Below are positions 46,469 to 55,602 of a DNA stretch of 64,000 nucleotides, piece by piece. The notes beneath the pieces are model-generated. The model saw only the letters and a list, made by a program, of their open reading frames with translations, had not been told where the DNA came from and ran no database searches. The DNA is from Salibacterium qingdaonense (GTDB lineage: Bacteria > Bacillota > Bacilli > Bacillales > Marinococcaceae), in NCBI RefSeq assembly GCF_900114715.1, contig NZ_FOTY01000002.1, positions 186,001 to 250,000 of the forward strand. The letters are read 5' to 3'. Within the stretch, counting starts at the first letter, position 1, and the number at the start of each line of letters is the position of its first letter. A program made the translations under genes and the position numbers.

Positions 46469-47716
46469 CTATTCCTTAATCTGGCCGGATCCGTCTACAA
46501 GATATTTGTAGGACGTTAATGCTTCCAGTCCCATTGGACCGCGGGCGTGGAGTTTTTGTGTGCTGACTCCGATTTCGGCGCCGAAGCCGAATTCAAACCC
46601 GTCAGTAAACCTGGTGGAGGCATTGTGATAGAGAACAGCAGCATCAAGTTGATCATAAAAGTACTGTTTATGGTCTGTGTTTTCTGTGATGATGGCTTCG
46701 GAATGCCCGGTTCCGTATTGTTTGATATGGGTGACGGCTTCTTCTGGATTTTTGACGATTTTCACAGCGGCGGTCAGGTCGAGAAACTCTTCCTCCCAGT
46801 CCTGATTGGAAGCTGGCTTGATGTCCGGATGAAGGGACTGAATATAGTCATCTCCGCGTATTTCGACTCCTTCAGCGTGCAGGGCTTCCACTAATCTTTT
46901 TCCGTACCGCTCCGCCCAGTCTTCCTGCACAAGAATCGTTTCGGCAGCGTTACAGACTGATGGGCGGTCTGTTTTGGCGTTTACTGCTATTCGGACAGCC
47001 ATATCTTCTTCGGCACTTTCGTCAATAAATACATGACAGTTGCCGATGCCGGTTTCAAGTACAGGCACAGAAGACTCCTGTACAACAGTCTGAATAAGTC
47101 CGGCACCCCCTCTTGGAATAAGAACGTCGAGACAGTCGTTCATTGTAAAAAGGTCCGATGCCGCTTCTCGGGATGTGTCTTGTGCAAGCTGCACCGTATT
47201 CTTTGATATCCCGCGTGAAGCCAGAGCAGCATGAATGGAAGCGACAATCGCTGCGTTGGAAAAGTAGGCTGAAGAACTTCCGCGCAGGAAAGCGGCATTT
47301 CCGGTTTTTAAACATAACGCAGCGGCATCTGCGGTAACGTTCGGACGTGCTTCATAGATGATTCCCGCCACACCGAGCGGTACCCGTACTTTTTGAATGT
47401 GAAGGTCATTCGGCCGGGTCCACGATTCCATTTTCTGTCCGATTGGATCCGCAAGATCCGCTACCTGGCGGAACCCTTCCGCCATTCCTTTGATTCTTGT
47501 TTCAGAAAGGCGGAGACGGTCCATGAGGGCGGTGGAAATCCCGTTTTCTTCCCCGGCCTGCAGATCCTTCTCGTTTTCAGATAGAATAACTGGTATATCC
47601 TGCTCCAGCTGTCCGGCCATTGCGCGCAGCAGTTCATTTTTTTCGGTTGTGGTTAAAAGAGCTGCAGCGGCGGAAGCTTCTTTTGCTTTTTTTCCCTGTT
47701 CGATCATTATACTCAT
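46469..47716 (-). CDS. proA: Gamma-glutamyl phosphate reductase
   Basis: The second step of proline synthesis: reduces gamma-glutamyl phosphate to glutamate semialdehyde with NADPH; 415 residues of the aldehyde dehydrogenase fold. Signatures are VPLGVAGIIYEARPNVTADAAALCLKTGNA, the catalytic cysteine in RPSVCNAAETILV and FGFGAEIGVSTQKLHARGPMGLEALTSYK. The ATG at 47716 follows AAAGGAGAG and overlaps the stop of proB by four bases, so ProB and ProA are made together, as is usual for these two partner enzymes. Confidence 0.95.
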   Translation of the reverse strand: MSIMIEQGKKAKEASAAAALLTTTEKNELLRAMAGQLEQDIPVILSENEKDLQAGEENGISTALMDRLRLSETRIKGMAEGFRQVADLADPIGQKMESWTRPNDLHIQKVRVPLGVAGIIYEARPNVTADAAALCLKTGNAAFLRGSSSAYFSNAAIVASIHAALASRGISKNTVQLAQDTSREAASDLFTMNDCLDVLIPRGGAGLIQTVVQESSVPVLETGIGNCHVFIDESAEEDMAVRIAVNAKTDRPSVCNAAETILVQEDWAERYGKRLVEALHAEGVEIRGDDYIQSLHPDIKPASNQDWEEEFLDLTAAVKIVKNPEEAVTHIKQYGTGHSEAIITENTDHKQYFYDQLDAAVLYHNASTRFTDGFEFGFGAEIGVSTQKLHARGPMGLEALTSYKYLVDGSGQIKE

Positions 47717-48837
47717 TGTGATTTTCTCTCCTTTTCTGCCGGAACCCATTCATCCCGGTGAATCACTTCTGCTCTTTTTGTTTCTGTCCATTCTACGGCT
47801 TCCTGTGACGACTTTCCTTTGATCCCCATAATTTCAGCGGCGGACATGTTAACCTGTCCTTTGCCGATGAGGTTTCCCCGCTTATCTTTTACTTCCACCA
47901 CGCCGGCACGTTCAAAACGTCCGTGCACTTCGAGGATTCCCGCCGGGAGAAGGCTTCTTCCTTTTTGAAGGAGGGCCGCCCGCGCGCCGTCGTCTACTAT
48001 AATTTCGCCTGCCGGCAGGGAATGAAGGGCGAGCCACTGTTTCTTGCTGTTCAGGACAAAACGTCCCGGAAAGCCGATGTAGGTGCCATCCCCTTTTCCG
48101 GCGAGAATATCCTGAAACGAAGAAGCTCCCTCCGCTTTTCCGATAAAAGCCCGCAGTCCCAGAGAAAGCCCGATTTTGGCAGCCTGCAGCTTGGATTTCA
48201 TACCGCCGGTTCCGACTGCGCTGCCGCTGCCTCCCGCCTGCTCAAGCTGTTCATCTTCTATTTCGGATAAAAAGTGATACCGCTTGGCATTGGGGTCCGT
48301 GTTTGGATTGGAATCATAAATGCCGTTAATATCGGTGATTATCATCAGACATTCCGCGTGAATGAGCCCGCCGACGAGGGCGGAGAGCATATCATTATCT
48401 CCAAACGTCAATTCATCAACAGCGATGGAATCATTCTCATTGATGATCGGCACTACCCCGCGCTGAAGAAGTTCGGTAAGCGTAGAATAGGCGTTCTGAT
48501 ACTGCGATTTATTGGAAAAATTGTCTCTCGTTAAAAGGATCTGACCGGTTTCAATCTGGTAATGTCTGAACGCTTCCGTGTAAGCCTGCATCAACCGGCC
48601 CTGTCCGACGGCGGCTGATGCCTGTTTGCCTGCGAGAGTGACCGGACGGGTGGGATATTTAAGTCCCGAGAAACCGGCGGCAACGGCACCGGAAGAGATG
48701 ATGACAACCTGGTGACCTTCCTGATACAGTGCCGCAGCAGCTTCTACGAATTCCAGCAGTTTGGGCCGGCTCAGCCCACCGCCGGTGCTCGTCAGGGAAC
48801 TGCTTCCAATTTTTATGACGACTCGTTCTTTCTTCAT
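47713..48837 (-). CDS. proB: Glutamate 5-kinase
   Basis: First step of proline synthesis, ATP-dependent phosphorylation of glutamate; 374 residues. The amino-acid kinase domain starts RVVIKIGSSSLTSTGGGLS and holds IISSGAVAAG, INENDSIAV and FGDNDMLSALVGGLIHAE; a PUA domain occupies the last 90 residues or so (IIVDDGARAALLQKGRSLLPAGI). The start at 48837 has CGGAGGATAACC; the open frame runs on upstream through the leader but is not coding. Proline usually inhibits the enzyme, and expression is under T-box control here. Confidence 0.95.
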   Translation of the reverse strand: MKKERVVIKIGSSSLTSTGGGLSRPKLLEFVEAAAALYQEGHQVVIISSGAVAAGFSGLKYPTRPVTLAGKQASAAVGQGRLMQAYTEAFRHYQIETGQILLTRDNFSNKSQYQNAYSTLTELLQRGVVPIINENDSIAVDELTFGDNDMLSALVGGLIHAECLMIITDINGIYDSNPNTDPNAKRYHFLSEIEDEQLEQAGGSGSAVGTGGMKSKLQAAKIGLSLGLRAFIGKAEGASSFQDILAGKGDGTYIGFPGRFVLNSKKQWLALHSLPAGEIIVDDGARAALLQKGRSLLPAGILEVHGRFERAGVVEVKDKRGNLIGKGQVNMSAAEIMGIKGKSSQEAVEWTETKRAEVIHRDEWVPAEKERKSQ

Positions 48838-48868
48838 GGTTATCCTCCGAATGTGTAGTGAAAAGCAT

Positions 48869-49150
48869 AAAAAACTCTTCCATCCTTTAAGCAAAAGGAC
48901 GGAAGAGTCACTTATCCGCGGTACCACCTTTATTAGACGAACACCTAACGTCCGTCTCTCTCTACCCTTTGATATCGGAAAAGCACCGGCCGGGTTATTT
49001 CCCCGGCAGCTCGAGGGCGGGTTCGAAAAACAGGAAATCCCTGCCGGGTTTTCAGCTCTGCCCCGGCTCTCTGTTATGGATACCTGTTTTTTTCTACTAT
49101 TCCCTTTCACAGCTGTAATATAGTATAGGTTTATTTACGTTTCCTTCATT
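48869..49150 (-). promoter_or_regulatory. T-box riboswitch leader of proBA(C), probably proline-specific
   Basis: The minus-strand transcript carries the T-box sequence AAAGGTGGTACCGCG (48931-48917) followed by a terminator hairpin (48875-48907) with six T. The upstream part folds into a long GC-rich stem I beginning AGAGAGCCGGGG. In its loop GAACCCGCC the triplet CCC would be a proline specifier codon, though I cannot confirm the loop position by folding. The uncharged tRNA would stabilise the antiterminator and turn on proBA. T-box control of proBA is known in B. subtilis. Confidence 0.9.
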
Positions 49151-49157
49151 ACCTCTT

Positions 49158-49187
49158 ATTATCTGAAACAACGAATTTGTTTGTCAA
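49158..49187 (-). promoter_or_regulatory. Sigma-A promoter of the proB T-box leader
   Basis: On the minus strand TTGACA (49187-49182) and GATAAT (49163-49158) with an 18-bp spacer, placing the start near 49150. Confidence 0.8.
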
Positions 49188-49233
49188 GTCAAATGAGTGA
49201 TAAAGTGAAAGAAAAAGGGTGGAAGGGGGCGGA

Positions 49234-50022
49234 ATGTTGCACGAGCGGATGCAGACGATCATGATTACAGGGGCATCGAGCGGGATAGGGAAGGAACTTG
49301 CTGTCCGCGCTGCCAAAAAGGGGCATTATCCATTGTTGATCTCCCGTTCCCGTGAAGAACTCGAAACACTGCAGGACAGACTTCATCAGGAAGGGAAAAA
49401 ATGTTCGATATATATAGCGGATGTTACGGATGAGCAGTCCTGCAAAGAAGCGGCTGCCGCTGTTATGTCCGAAGTGGATCAGCTGGATGTTGTTATTAAC
49501 AACGCTGGTGCCGGGGTTTTCGCCGCTGTTGAAGATATTGGCATGGAAGACGCGTCCACCATGTTGAATGTGAATGTTATTGCCCCTTTTTTCATGACGA
49601 AACAGGTACTGCCTGAAATGAAGAAACAACGCCGCGGCATCATCATAAATATTGGATCTCAGGCCGGCAGAATGGCTACCCCGAAAACTTCTGTCTATGC
49701 CGCTTCAAAACATGCTGTGATTGGATTCAGCAATGCCCTCCGGCAGGAAGTCCGTGATTACGGGATTCACGTCTCTGTTGTCAATACCGGCCCTGTACGT
49801 ACTCCTTTCATTCAAAAAGCCGACCGCTCGGGACAGTACGAAAAATCGGCGGGTCCCTGGATGCTTACGGCTGACAAAGTCGCTGAACGTGTACTGAAGC
49901 TTATCACACGTCCGCGCCGGGAACTGAACATGCCCTGGTGGATGGATATCATATCCCGCCTGTACGGACTCTGTCCGGGGTTGATTGAAAAGGCTGGAAA
50001 ACGCTGGTTTCAAAAGAAGTGA
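49234..50022 (+). CDS. Short-chain dehydrogenase/reductase
   Basis: A 262-residue SDR of the classical type: cofactor motif TGASSGIG, NNAG, catalytic Ser in INIGSQAG and YAASK, then NTGPVRTPF. NADP use is suggested by the arginines after beta-strand 2 (SRSREEL). The C-terminal PWWMDIISRLYGLCPGLIEKAGKRWF looks like a membrane-contacting helix. The substrate is unknown. The ATG at 49234 sits after AAGGGGGCGGA. It is divergent from proB and is followed by ylbG after 66 bp. Confidence 0.88.
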   Translation: MLHERMQTIMITGASSGIGKELAVRAAKKGHYPLLISRSREELETLQDRLHQEGKKCSIYIADVTDEQSCKEAAAAVMSEVDQLDVVINNAGAGVFAAVEDIGMEDASTMLNVNVIAPFFMTKQVLPEMKKQRRGIIINIGSQAGRMATPKTSVYAASKHAVIGFSNALRQEVRDYGIHVSVVNTGPVRTPFIQKADRSGQYEKSAGPWMLTADKVAERVLKLITRPRRELNMPWWMDIISRLYGLCPGLIEKAGKRWFQKK

Positions 50023-50088
50023 GGCCGGTTGCCGCCCGGAATCGTTCATGCTATCCTGAAGTATATCAGTAATAAAGGAGGCGGACGA

Positions 50089-50364
50089 ATGCATACACCA
50101 CGAACCGGAATCGCCGTCTGGCTCCGTTCGACGAAAAATGTACGGCACCTGCGCAGGTACGGCATCGTTTACTATGTGTCCAAACGTTTCAAATATGCTG
50201 TGTTATACTGCAATCAAGCGGACGTCGATGAAGTTATACCGAAAATAGAGGCCCTGTCCTTTGTTGAAAAGACCGAAAAATCACGTAAACCGGAAATCCG
50301 TACAGAGTTCAGCGGCCCTGTAAAGCCCAAAGAACAGGATTATCATTATAACGCGGGTCTGTAA
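50089..50364 (+). CDS. ylbG: YlbG (UPF0298) family protein
   Basis: A 91-residue protein of the UPF0298 family, with RTGIAVWLRSTKNVRHLRRYGIVYYVSKRFKYAVLYCN. It is found next to ylbF in nearly all Bacillus genomes, but its function is not known. The ATG at 50089 has AAAGGAGGCGGACGA. Here it comes after the 9-kb block that begins behind ylbF. Confidence 0.92.
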   Translation: MHTPRTGIAVWLRSTKNVRHLRRYGIVYYVSKRFKYAVLYCNQADVDEVIPKIEALSFVEKTEKSRKPEIRTEFSGPVKPKEQDYHYNAGL

Positions 50365-50400
50365 AAGATGCGGGGCGGCATCACCCTGCCCTAAATGAGA

Positions 50401-50495
50401 GTGGAACCGGGACAAAAGAAAACAAGCCATTGATCATCCGAATGATAGAACGGGGTGCTGCACGTGAGCATGTTGTTCTTTCGTTCGGATTTTTT
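50401..50495 (+). terminator. Terminator hairpin after ylbG inside a decayed GGGACAAAA element
   Basis: GTGGAACCGGGACAAAAG (50401-50418) is a worn left end of the repeat family. Behind it a long imperfect stem (50436-50451 with 50475-50490, 14 of 16 paired) encloses a second small hairpin and is followed by five T. It can terminate ylbG. The rest of the element is not recognisable. Confidence 0.65.
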
Positions 50496-50581
50496 GGTTG
50501 ATTGGAAGTTTTTATTCTCCTTATTTGTTACCTTCCTTTGTTTGTTATAGAATAGCAGGAATAGAAAGAAGGGAATAGGGA

Positions 50582-51772
50582 ATGATCGACTGGAAGAAGA
50601 ATTTATATATTCTTACGGCTTCGATTTTCATTGTCATGGCTGCGATGACAATGATTGTGCCATTTCTTCCGCTGTATCTGCAGGAACTTGGCATAACCGA
50701 CCCCGCTGAAGTCAGCACCTGGGCGGGGCTTATTTTCGGTATTAATTTTTTCAGTGCGTTTCTTGTATCCCCTTTATGGGGAAGACTCGCCGACCGGCAC
50801 GGAAGACGCTTGATGGTGCTGCGCTCCGGCTTTGGGATGGCCGTCGTTATGATATTGATGGGATTTGCCTCCGGCCCGTGGAGTCTCTTTTTCTTCCGGC
50901 TCCTGAACGGGACGATATCAGGTTTTAATCCGGCCTCTATTGCTCTTGTTTCCACGAATACGCCAAAAGAGCACGTTGGTCGTGCCTTGGGCATTCTGCA
51001 GGCGGGAGCGGTGGCAGGAAGTATCTGCGGCCCGCTTTTTGGAGGCATTATGGCAGAAATCATCGGATTCCGGATGATTTTTAACATTACAGGAGCAGCC
51101 ATTGCTGTCGCAGCATTAACGGTTTTGTTTTTTGTGAAAGAAGATTTCACGCCGCCGCAGCATGAAGAAAAAACAAGCACTATGCAGGATTTTAAAACCA
51201 TTGCCGGGATCCGGCCCATCCCCGCGATTTATGCCATTATCTTTGTTATTCAGTTTGGACTTGTCGGAATCAACCCGCTCGTTTCATTATTTGTAGAAGA
51301 TCTAAGCGGCGGGATGAACAGTGCGTTCTTTGCCGGACTGGCCGTGTCATCAATGGGATTTGCCAATATGCTCGCTTCGCCAAAGCTCGGAAAATGGAGT
51401 GACACGAAGGGGCCGCATTATGTGTTGTACGGTTCTTTAATGGGAGCTTTTTTATTCTCCATTCCGCAGGCCTTTGTCACCGAACTGTGGCAGCTTATTG
51501 TGATGCGGTTTTTTACAGGACTGTGTCTCGGTGGTCTTCTTCCCGCTGCCAATACGTTAATACGACAGCTGGCCCCGGAAGGCATGGAAAGCAGGACATA
51601 CGGTTTTTCGAACAGCTTTTTGTTCCTCGGCAACATGCTTGGACCGATGATCGGTGGTGTTATCGCAGGGATCACAGGGATACGAAGCTTGTTTATTATG
51701 TCGGCACTGCTTCTTTTCGCCGGTATTATTCTGATGAGAAAACAGGTTGTCCCTGTACTTAACAGCAAATAA
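50582..51772 (+). CDS. MFS transporter, drug:H+ antiporter-1 type
   Basis: A 396-residue carrier with 12 membrane segments. The loop 2-3 signature is GRLADRHGRRLMVL and a second copy, GKWSDTKGPHYVL, lies in the other half; the motif C region GILQAGAVAGSICGPLFGG points to an antiporter. Likely exports drugs or metabolites; the substrate is unknown. It lies between ylbG and rsmD, which are adjacent in B. subtilis, and so looks inserted. The ribosome site is a modest AAGGGAATAGGGA. Confidence 0.9.
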   Translation: MIDWKKNLYILTASIFIVMAAMTMIVPFLPLYLQELGITDPAEVSTWAGLIFGINFFSAFLVSPLWGRLADRHGRRLMVLRSGFGMAVVMILMGFASGPWSLFFFRLLNGTISGFNPASIALVSTNTPKEHVGRALGILQAGAVAGSICGPLFGGIMAEIIGFRMIFNITGAAIAVAALTVLFFVKEDFTPPQHEEKTSTMQDFKTIAGIRPIPAIYAIIFVIQFGLVGINPLVSLFVEDLSGGMNSAFFAGLAVSSMGFANMLASPKLGKWSDTKGPHYVLYGSLMGAFLFSIPQAFVTELWQLIVMRFFTGLCLGGLLPAANTLIRQLAPEGMESRTYGFSNSFLFLGNMLGPMIGGVIAGITGIRSLFIMSALLLFAGIILMRKQVVPVLNSK

Positions 51773-51777
51773 AAAAA

Positions 51778-51806
51778 GGCTGTTCCTCAGGGTAAAGGAA
51801 CAGCCC
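51778..51806. terminator. Hairpin after the MFS gene
   Basis: GGCTGTTCC / GGAACAGCC, perfect 9-bp stem with A-run before and no T-run after it on the plus strand. A stem with the same sequence recurs at 53109-53132. Weak evidence for termination of the MFS transcript. Confidence 0.45.
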
Positions 51807-51857
51807 GTCCGCACTATATGACGGACTATGGGAGAGGAGAAACCGGAGGAAGAACTT

Positions 51858-52010
51858 ATGGGGAAACGTAAGTCTTCTCCGCGGTTGTCAGCAGCACGGA
51901 TTCATGCTGCTGTTTGTCATTATGTACGTAATTTTATCAACCTATACATGAATACGGGAAAAAGTATCAAATACTGTTGTTGGAGCGCTTATTATTGTAT
52001 GGTAGGATAA
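51858..52010 (+). CDS. Possible 50-residue peptide, unknown
   Basis: An ATG at 51858 stands eight bases after a fine GGAGG and opens a 50-codon frame with a basic N-terminus (MGKRKSSPRLSAARIHAAV) and several cysteines near the end. It has no homologue that I know and overlaps a CAGCAGCA / TGCTGCTG hairpin (51889-51912). It may be a chance frame in the 270-bp gap before rsmD; it is listed because of the ribosome site. Confidence 0.25.
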   Translation: MGKRKSSPRLSAARIHAAVCHYVRNFINLYMNTGKSIKYCCWSAYYCMVG

Positions 52011-52040
52011 GTACGATATCGACGAAAGGGATGCGCTGAT

Positions 52041-53139
<1,099 letters not shown>

Positions 53140-53144
<5 letters not shown>

Positions 53145-54360
53145 TGTGACCGGGCGTTCGGACCTGATTTTTCCTGAGATGCAGACAAATCAGGTAGAAA
53201 AAAAGAATACAGACAGAAGCAGTGCCGCCGAAATGATGGGAGGCACTTAAGCTGTGCTCCCAAAGAGATACGAGTACCGGCTCCTCTATCGGTCCGGTGA
53301 AAACAGGCTGGTCGGTTTGGTGCAGATAAAGTGGTTCAAAACTTAGATATGCAATGGCTGCAGCAAGTAATGCATGGAGGCAGCGGGCGGCCAAAAAAGG
53401 CAGGTAACGTATGTCCGTCTCCGCCAGAATACCTGCTACCTGTGCGTGTACGGAAAGACCACTGAATCCGAGAATAAACGAAACAACCACCATTTTTTCA
53501 AGCAGAGATACAGTATCCAGGCTGCTTGTCAGTCTGCTTCCTGACGTGATTTCAAGAATGCCTGATAAAAGCGGGACCGCCGTTTCACTTCCTATGGAAA
53601 AAAGAGAAAGAGCAACTGCCGGGAGAATAGAGAGATAATCGATGACAGCCGTTACCTGAAACATTCGGTAAAGTACGGAAAAAATACAGATGAATCCGCC
53701 GATCATGAGCAGGGTGTGCACAGAAGAAATGACGGCGTCTCCCAGCTTTTTTCCGAATGGGCGTCTGTCCTTGTGCTGTTCGTCAAGCAGTGCTTGAAAA
53801 GCAGTGCCAAACGAAAAGACAGAAGAGGAAACAGTGCCTTGGTCATGGGAAGCATGAAACCTCATAATAAGACCGACAATAATGTTGGAGCTGTAGTGGG
53901 AAAAGGCGAGCAGCAGACCCAGTTCCGGTGTGTGGAAAAAACCTGCTGCAACTGCACCGCCAAGAAACAGCGGGTTGGAAGCATTGGTAAAGCTGACTAA
54001 ACGCTCGGCTTCCGCTCTTGTTATCTTCCCCTGCTTTCGAAGATCGGCTGTGAACTTTGCTCCTGACGGGAAACCGGTAATAAAACCGGCTGCCCATACG
54101 AAACCTCCTGCTCCCGGAACACAAAACAGCGGCCGCATCACAGGGTCAAGCACAACACCCAGAAAGCGGACGACACCAAAGGCGGTTAGAAGCTCAGCGG
54201 TAACAAAAAAAGGGAAGAGGGCAGGGAAAACATTCCGCCCCCAGATGAGCAATCCGTTTTTTGATGAATCAAGTACCTCATCAGGGTATAGAATTAAACA
54301 CAGGGCAAACAAGCAGACAGAAAATGCTGCCGCTGCACGTACTACATGATTTTTTTTCAA
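53140..54360 (-). CDS. ylbJ: Sporulation integral membrane protein YlbJ
   Basis: A 406-residue membrane protein with about nine segments of the nucleoside-recognition/gate family. GLLIWGRNVFPALFPFFVTAELL, ITGFPSGAKFTADLRKQGKIT and SFTNASNPLFLGGAVA are typical of YlbJ, which in B. subtilis is under sigma-E and needed for heat-resistant spores. The AGGAGG lies 11 bases before TTG at 54360; the in-frame TTG at 54384 would include the ribosome site in the coding region, so the shorter form is preferred. The patatin-like gene ylbK, next in B. subtilis, is absent. Confidence 0.92.
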
Positions 54361-54554
54361 ACCGATTTCCGCCTCCTGTTCCAATCAGCTGCATGCGTCC
54401 GAGTTTGAAGCATCCGCTGCTGTGTTTATCATAAAATATGCGGGGCTCAGGCACAGACTGCAGGGTTGTCCTGTTCTGATTTATATCTATGTAACAAGAA
54501 AAGCAGGAAACACCGTTTGAATAAAAAAGATATATGACTAAAGGAGAAACTAGA

Positions 54555-55598
54555 ATGATGAAACAACTCCGCTCCCGGCGCACCTGGATTATTATAATCG
54601 TTTTGCTTGCTGTTCTCGCATTAAATCAGATACCTCTGCCGTATTACTATTCCCAGCCTGGAGAGGCTTCCCCTCTTCACGACATGGTTACCGTTTCGAA
54701 TGGATATGACGAACAGGGAGAATTTTATTTAACAACGATCAGACAGCAGCGGGCTAATATTCCTCTTTATATATGGTCACAGTTATCCGAGTACCGCGAT
54801 CTCACACCAACAGATCAGTTTCTGCGGGAAGGAGAGACAGATCAAGAATATTTCCACCGTCAGAACAGGTTGATGAACAGTTCCCAGGAAGCCGCTAAAA
54901 TTGCAGCATACAAACAGGCGGACAAGGAGTATGAAGTAGATTATCAAGGGGTCAAAGTCTCAGAAGTGATTGAGGGGATGGATGCCAAAAACCATCTGCA
55001 GGCAGAGGATCTTATTATTGAATGGAATGGAGAAAAGGTGCGCACATTGGAGAAAATGAATAGCAGACTGGAAGGAATGGAAGCTGGAACAGAGGTGACG
55101 CTGACAGTGAGGAGGGGAGAAGACACACTGGAAGAAACGATGGAGATATCGGAATTTCCAGAAGATATGACCAGTTCGAGCCGTGCCGGTTTAGGTCTGT
55201 TGTATCCCTATACGAAGCGGAACGTCCAGTTTGATCCCAATGTTGAAATCGACGCTGGTTCGATTGGCGGACCTTCCGCAGGCTTAATGTTTTCGCTGGA
55301 AATTTACAATCAGCTCACCGAGAATGATCTCACCCGGGGTATTGATGCAGCCGGCACAGGTACAATAGATGATGAAGGGAATGTCGGCCCGATTGGAGGA
55401 ATATCCGAGAAAATTGTGGCTGCAGAGAATTCCGGTGTGGATGTCTTTTTTGCACCGGACACTGATGCAGCGTCCCCTTCCAATTATGAGCAGGCAAAAA
55501 AGACAGCTTCCGACATAAACGCAGACATGACCATCGTGCCCGTTGAGCATATGGAGGATGCGGTTTCTTATCTGAAAAACCTGGAATCCGCATCCTGA
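54555..55598 (+). CDS. ylbL: Lon-type PDZ serine protease, SepM/YlbL family
   Basis: A 347-residue protease anchored by one N-terminal helix (about 8-25), with a PDZ domain (about 115-190) and a Lon-like proteolytic domain. The catalytic Ser is in IGGPSAGLMFSLEIY and the Lys in GGISEKIVAAENSG. Members cut extracellular peptides, such as the competence pheromone in streptococci; YlbL helps clear the division inhibitor YneA after DNA damage in B. subtilis. The start ATG (54555) follows AAAGGAGAAACTAGA. It ends four bases from tmcAL, tail to tail, with no terminator between. Confidence 0.92.
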   Translation: MMKQLRSRRTWIIIIVLLAVLALNQIPLPYYYSQPGEASPLHDMVTVSNGYDEQGEFYLTTIRQQRANIPLYIWSQLSEYRDLTPTDQFLREGETDQEYFHRQNRLMNSSQEAAKIAAYKQADKEYEVDYQGVKVSEVIEGMDAKNHLQAEDLIIEWNGEKVRTLEKMNSRLEGMEAGTEVTLTVRRGEDTLEETMEISEFPEDMTSSSRAGLGLLYPYTKRNVQFDPNVEIDAGSIGGPSAGLMFSLEIYNQLTENDLTRGIDAAGTGTIDDEGNVGPIGGISEKIVAAENSGVDVFFAPDTDAASPSNYEQAKKTASDINADMTIVPVEHMEDAVSYLKNLESAS

Positions 55599-55602
55599 CA
55601 GG

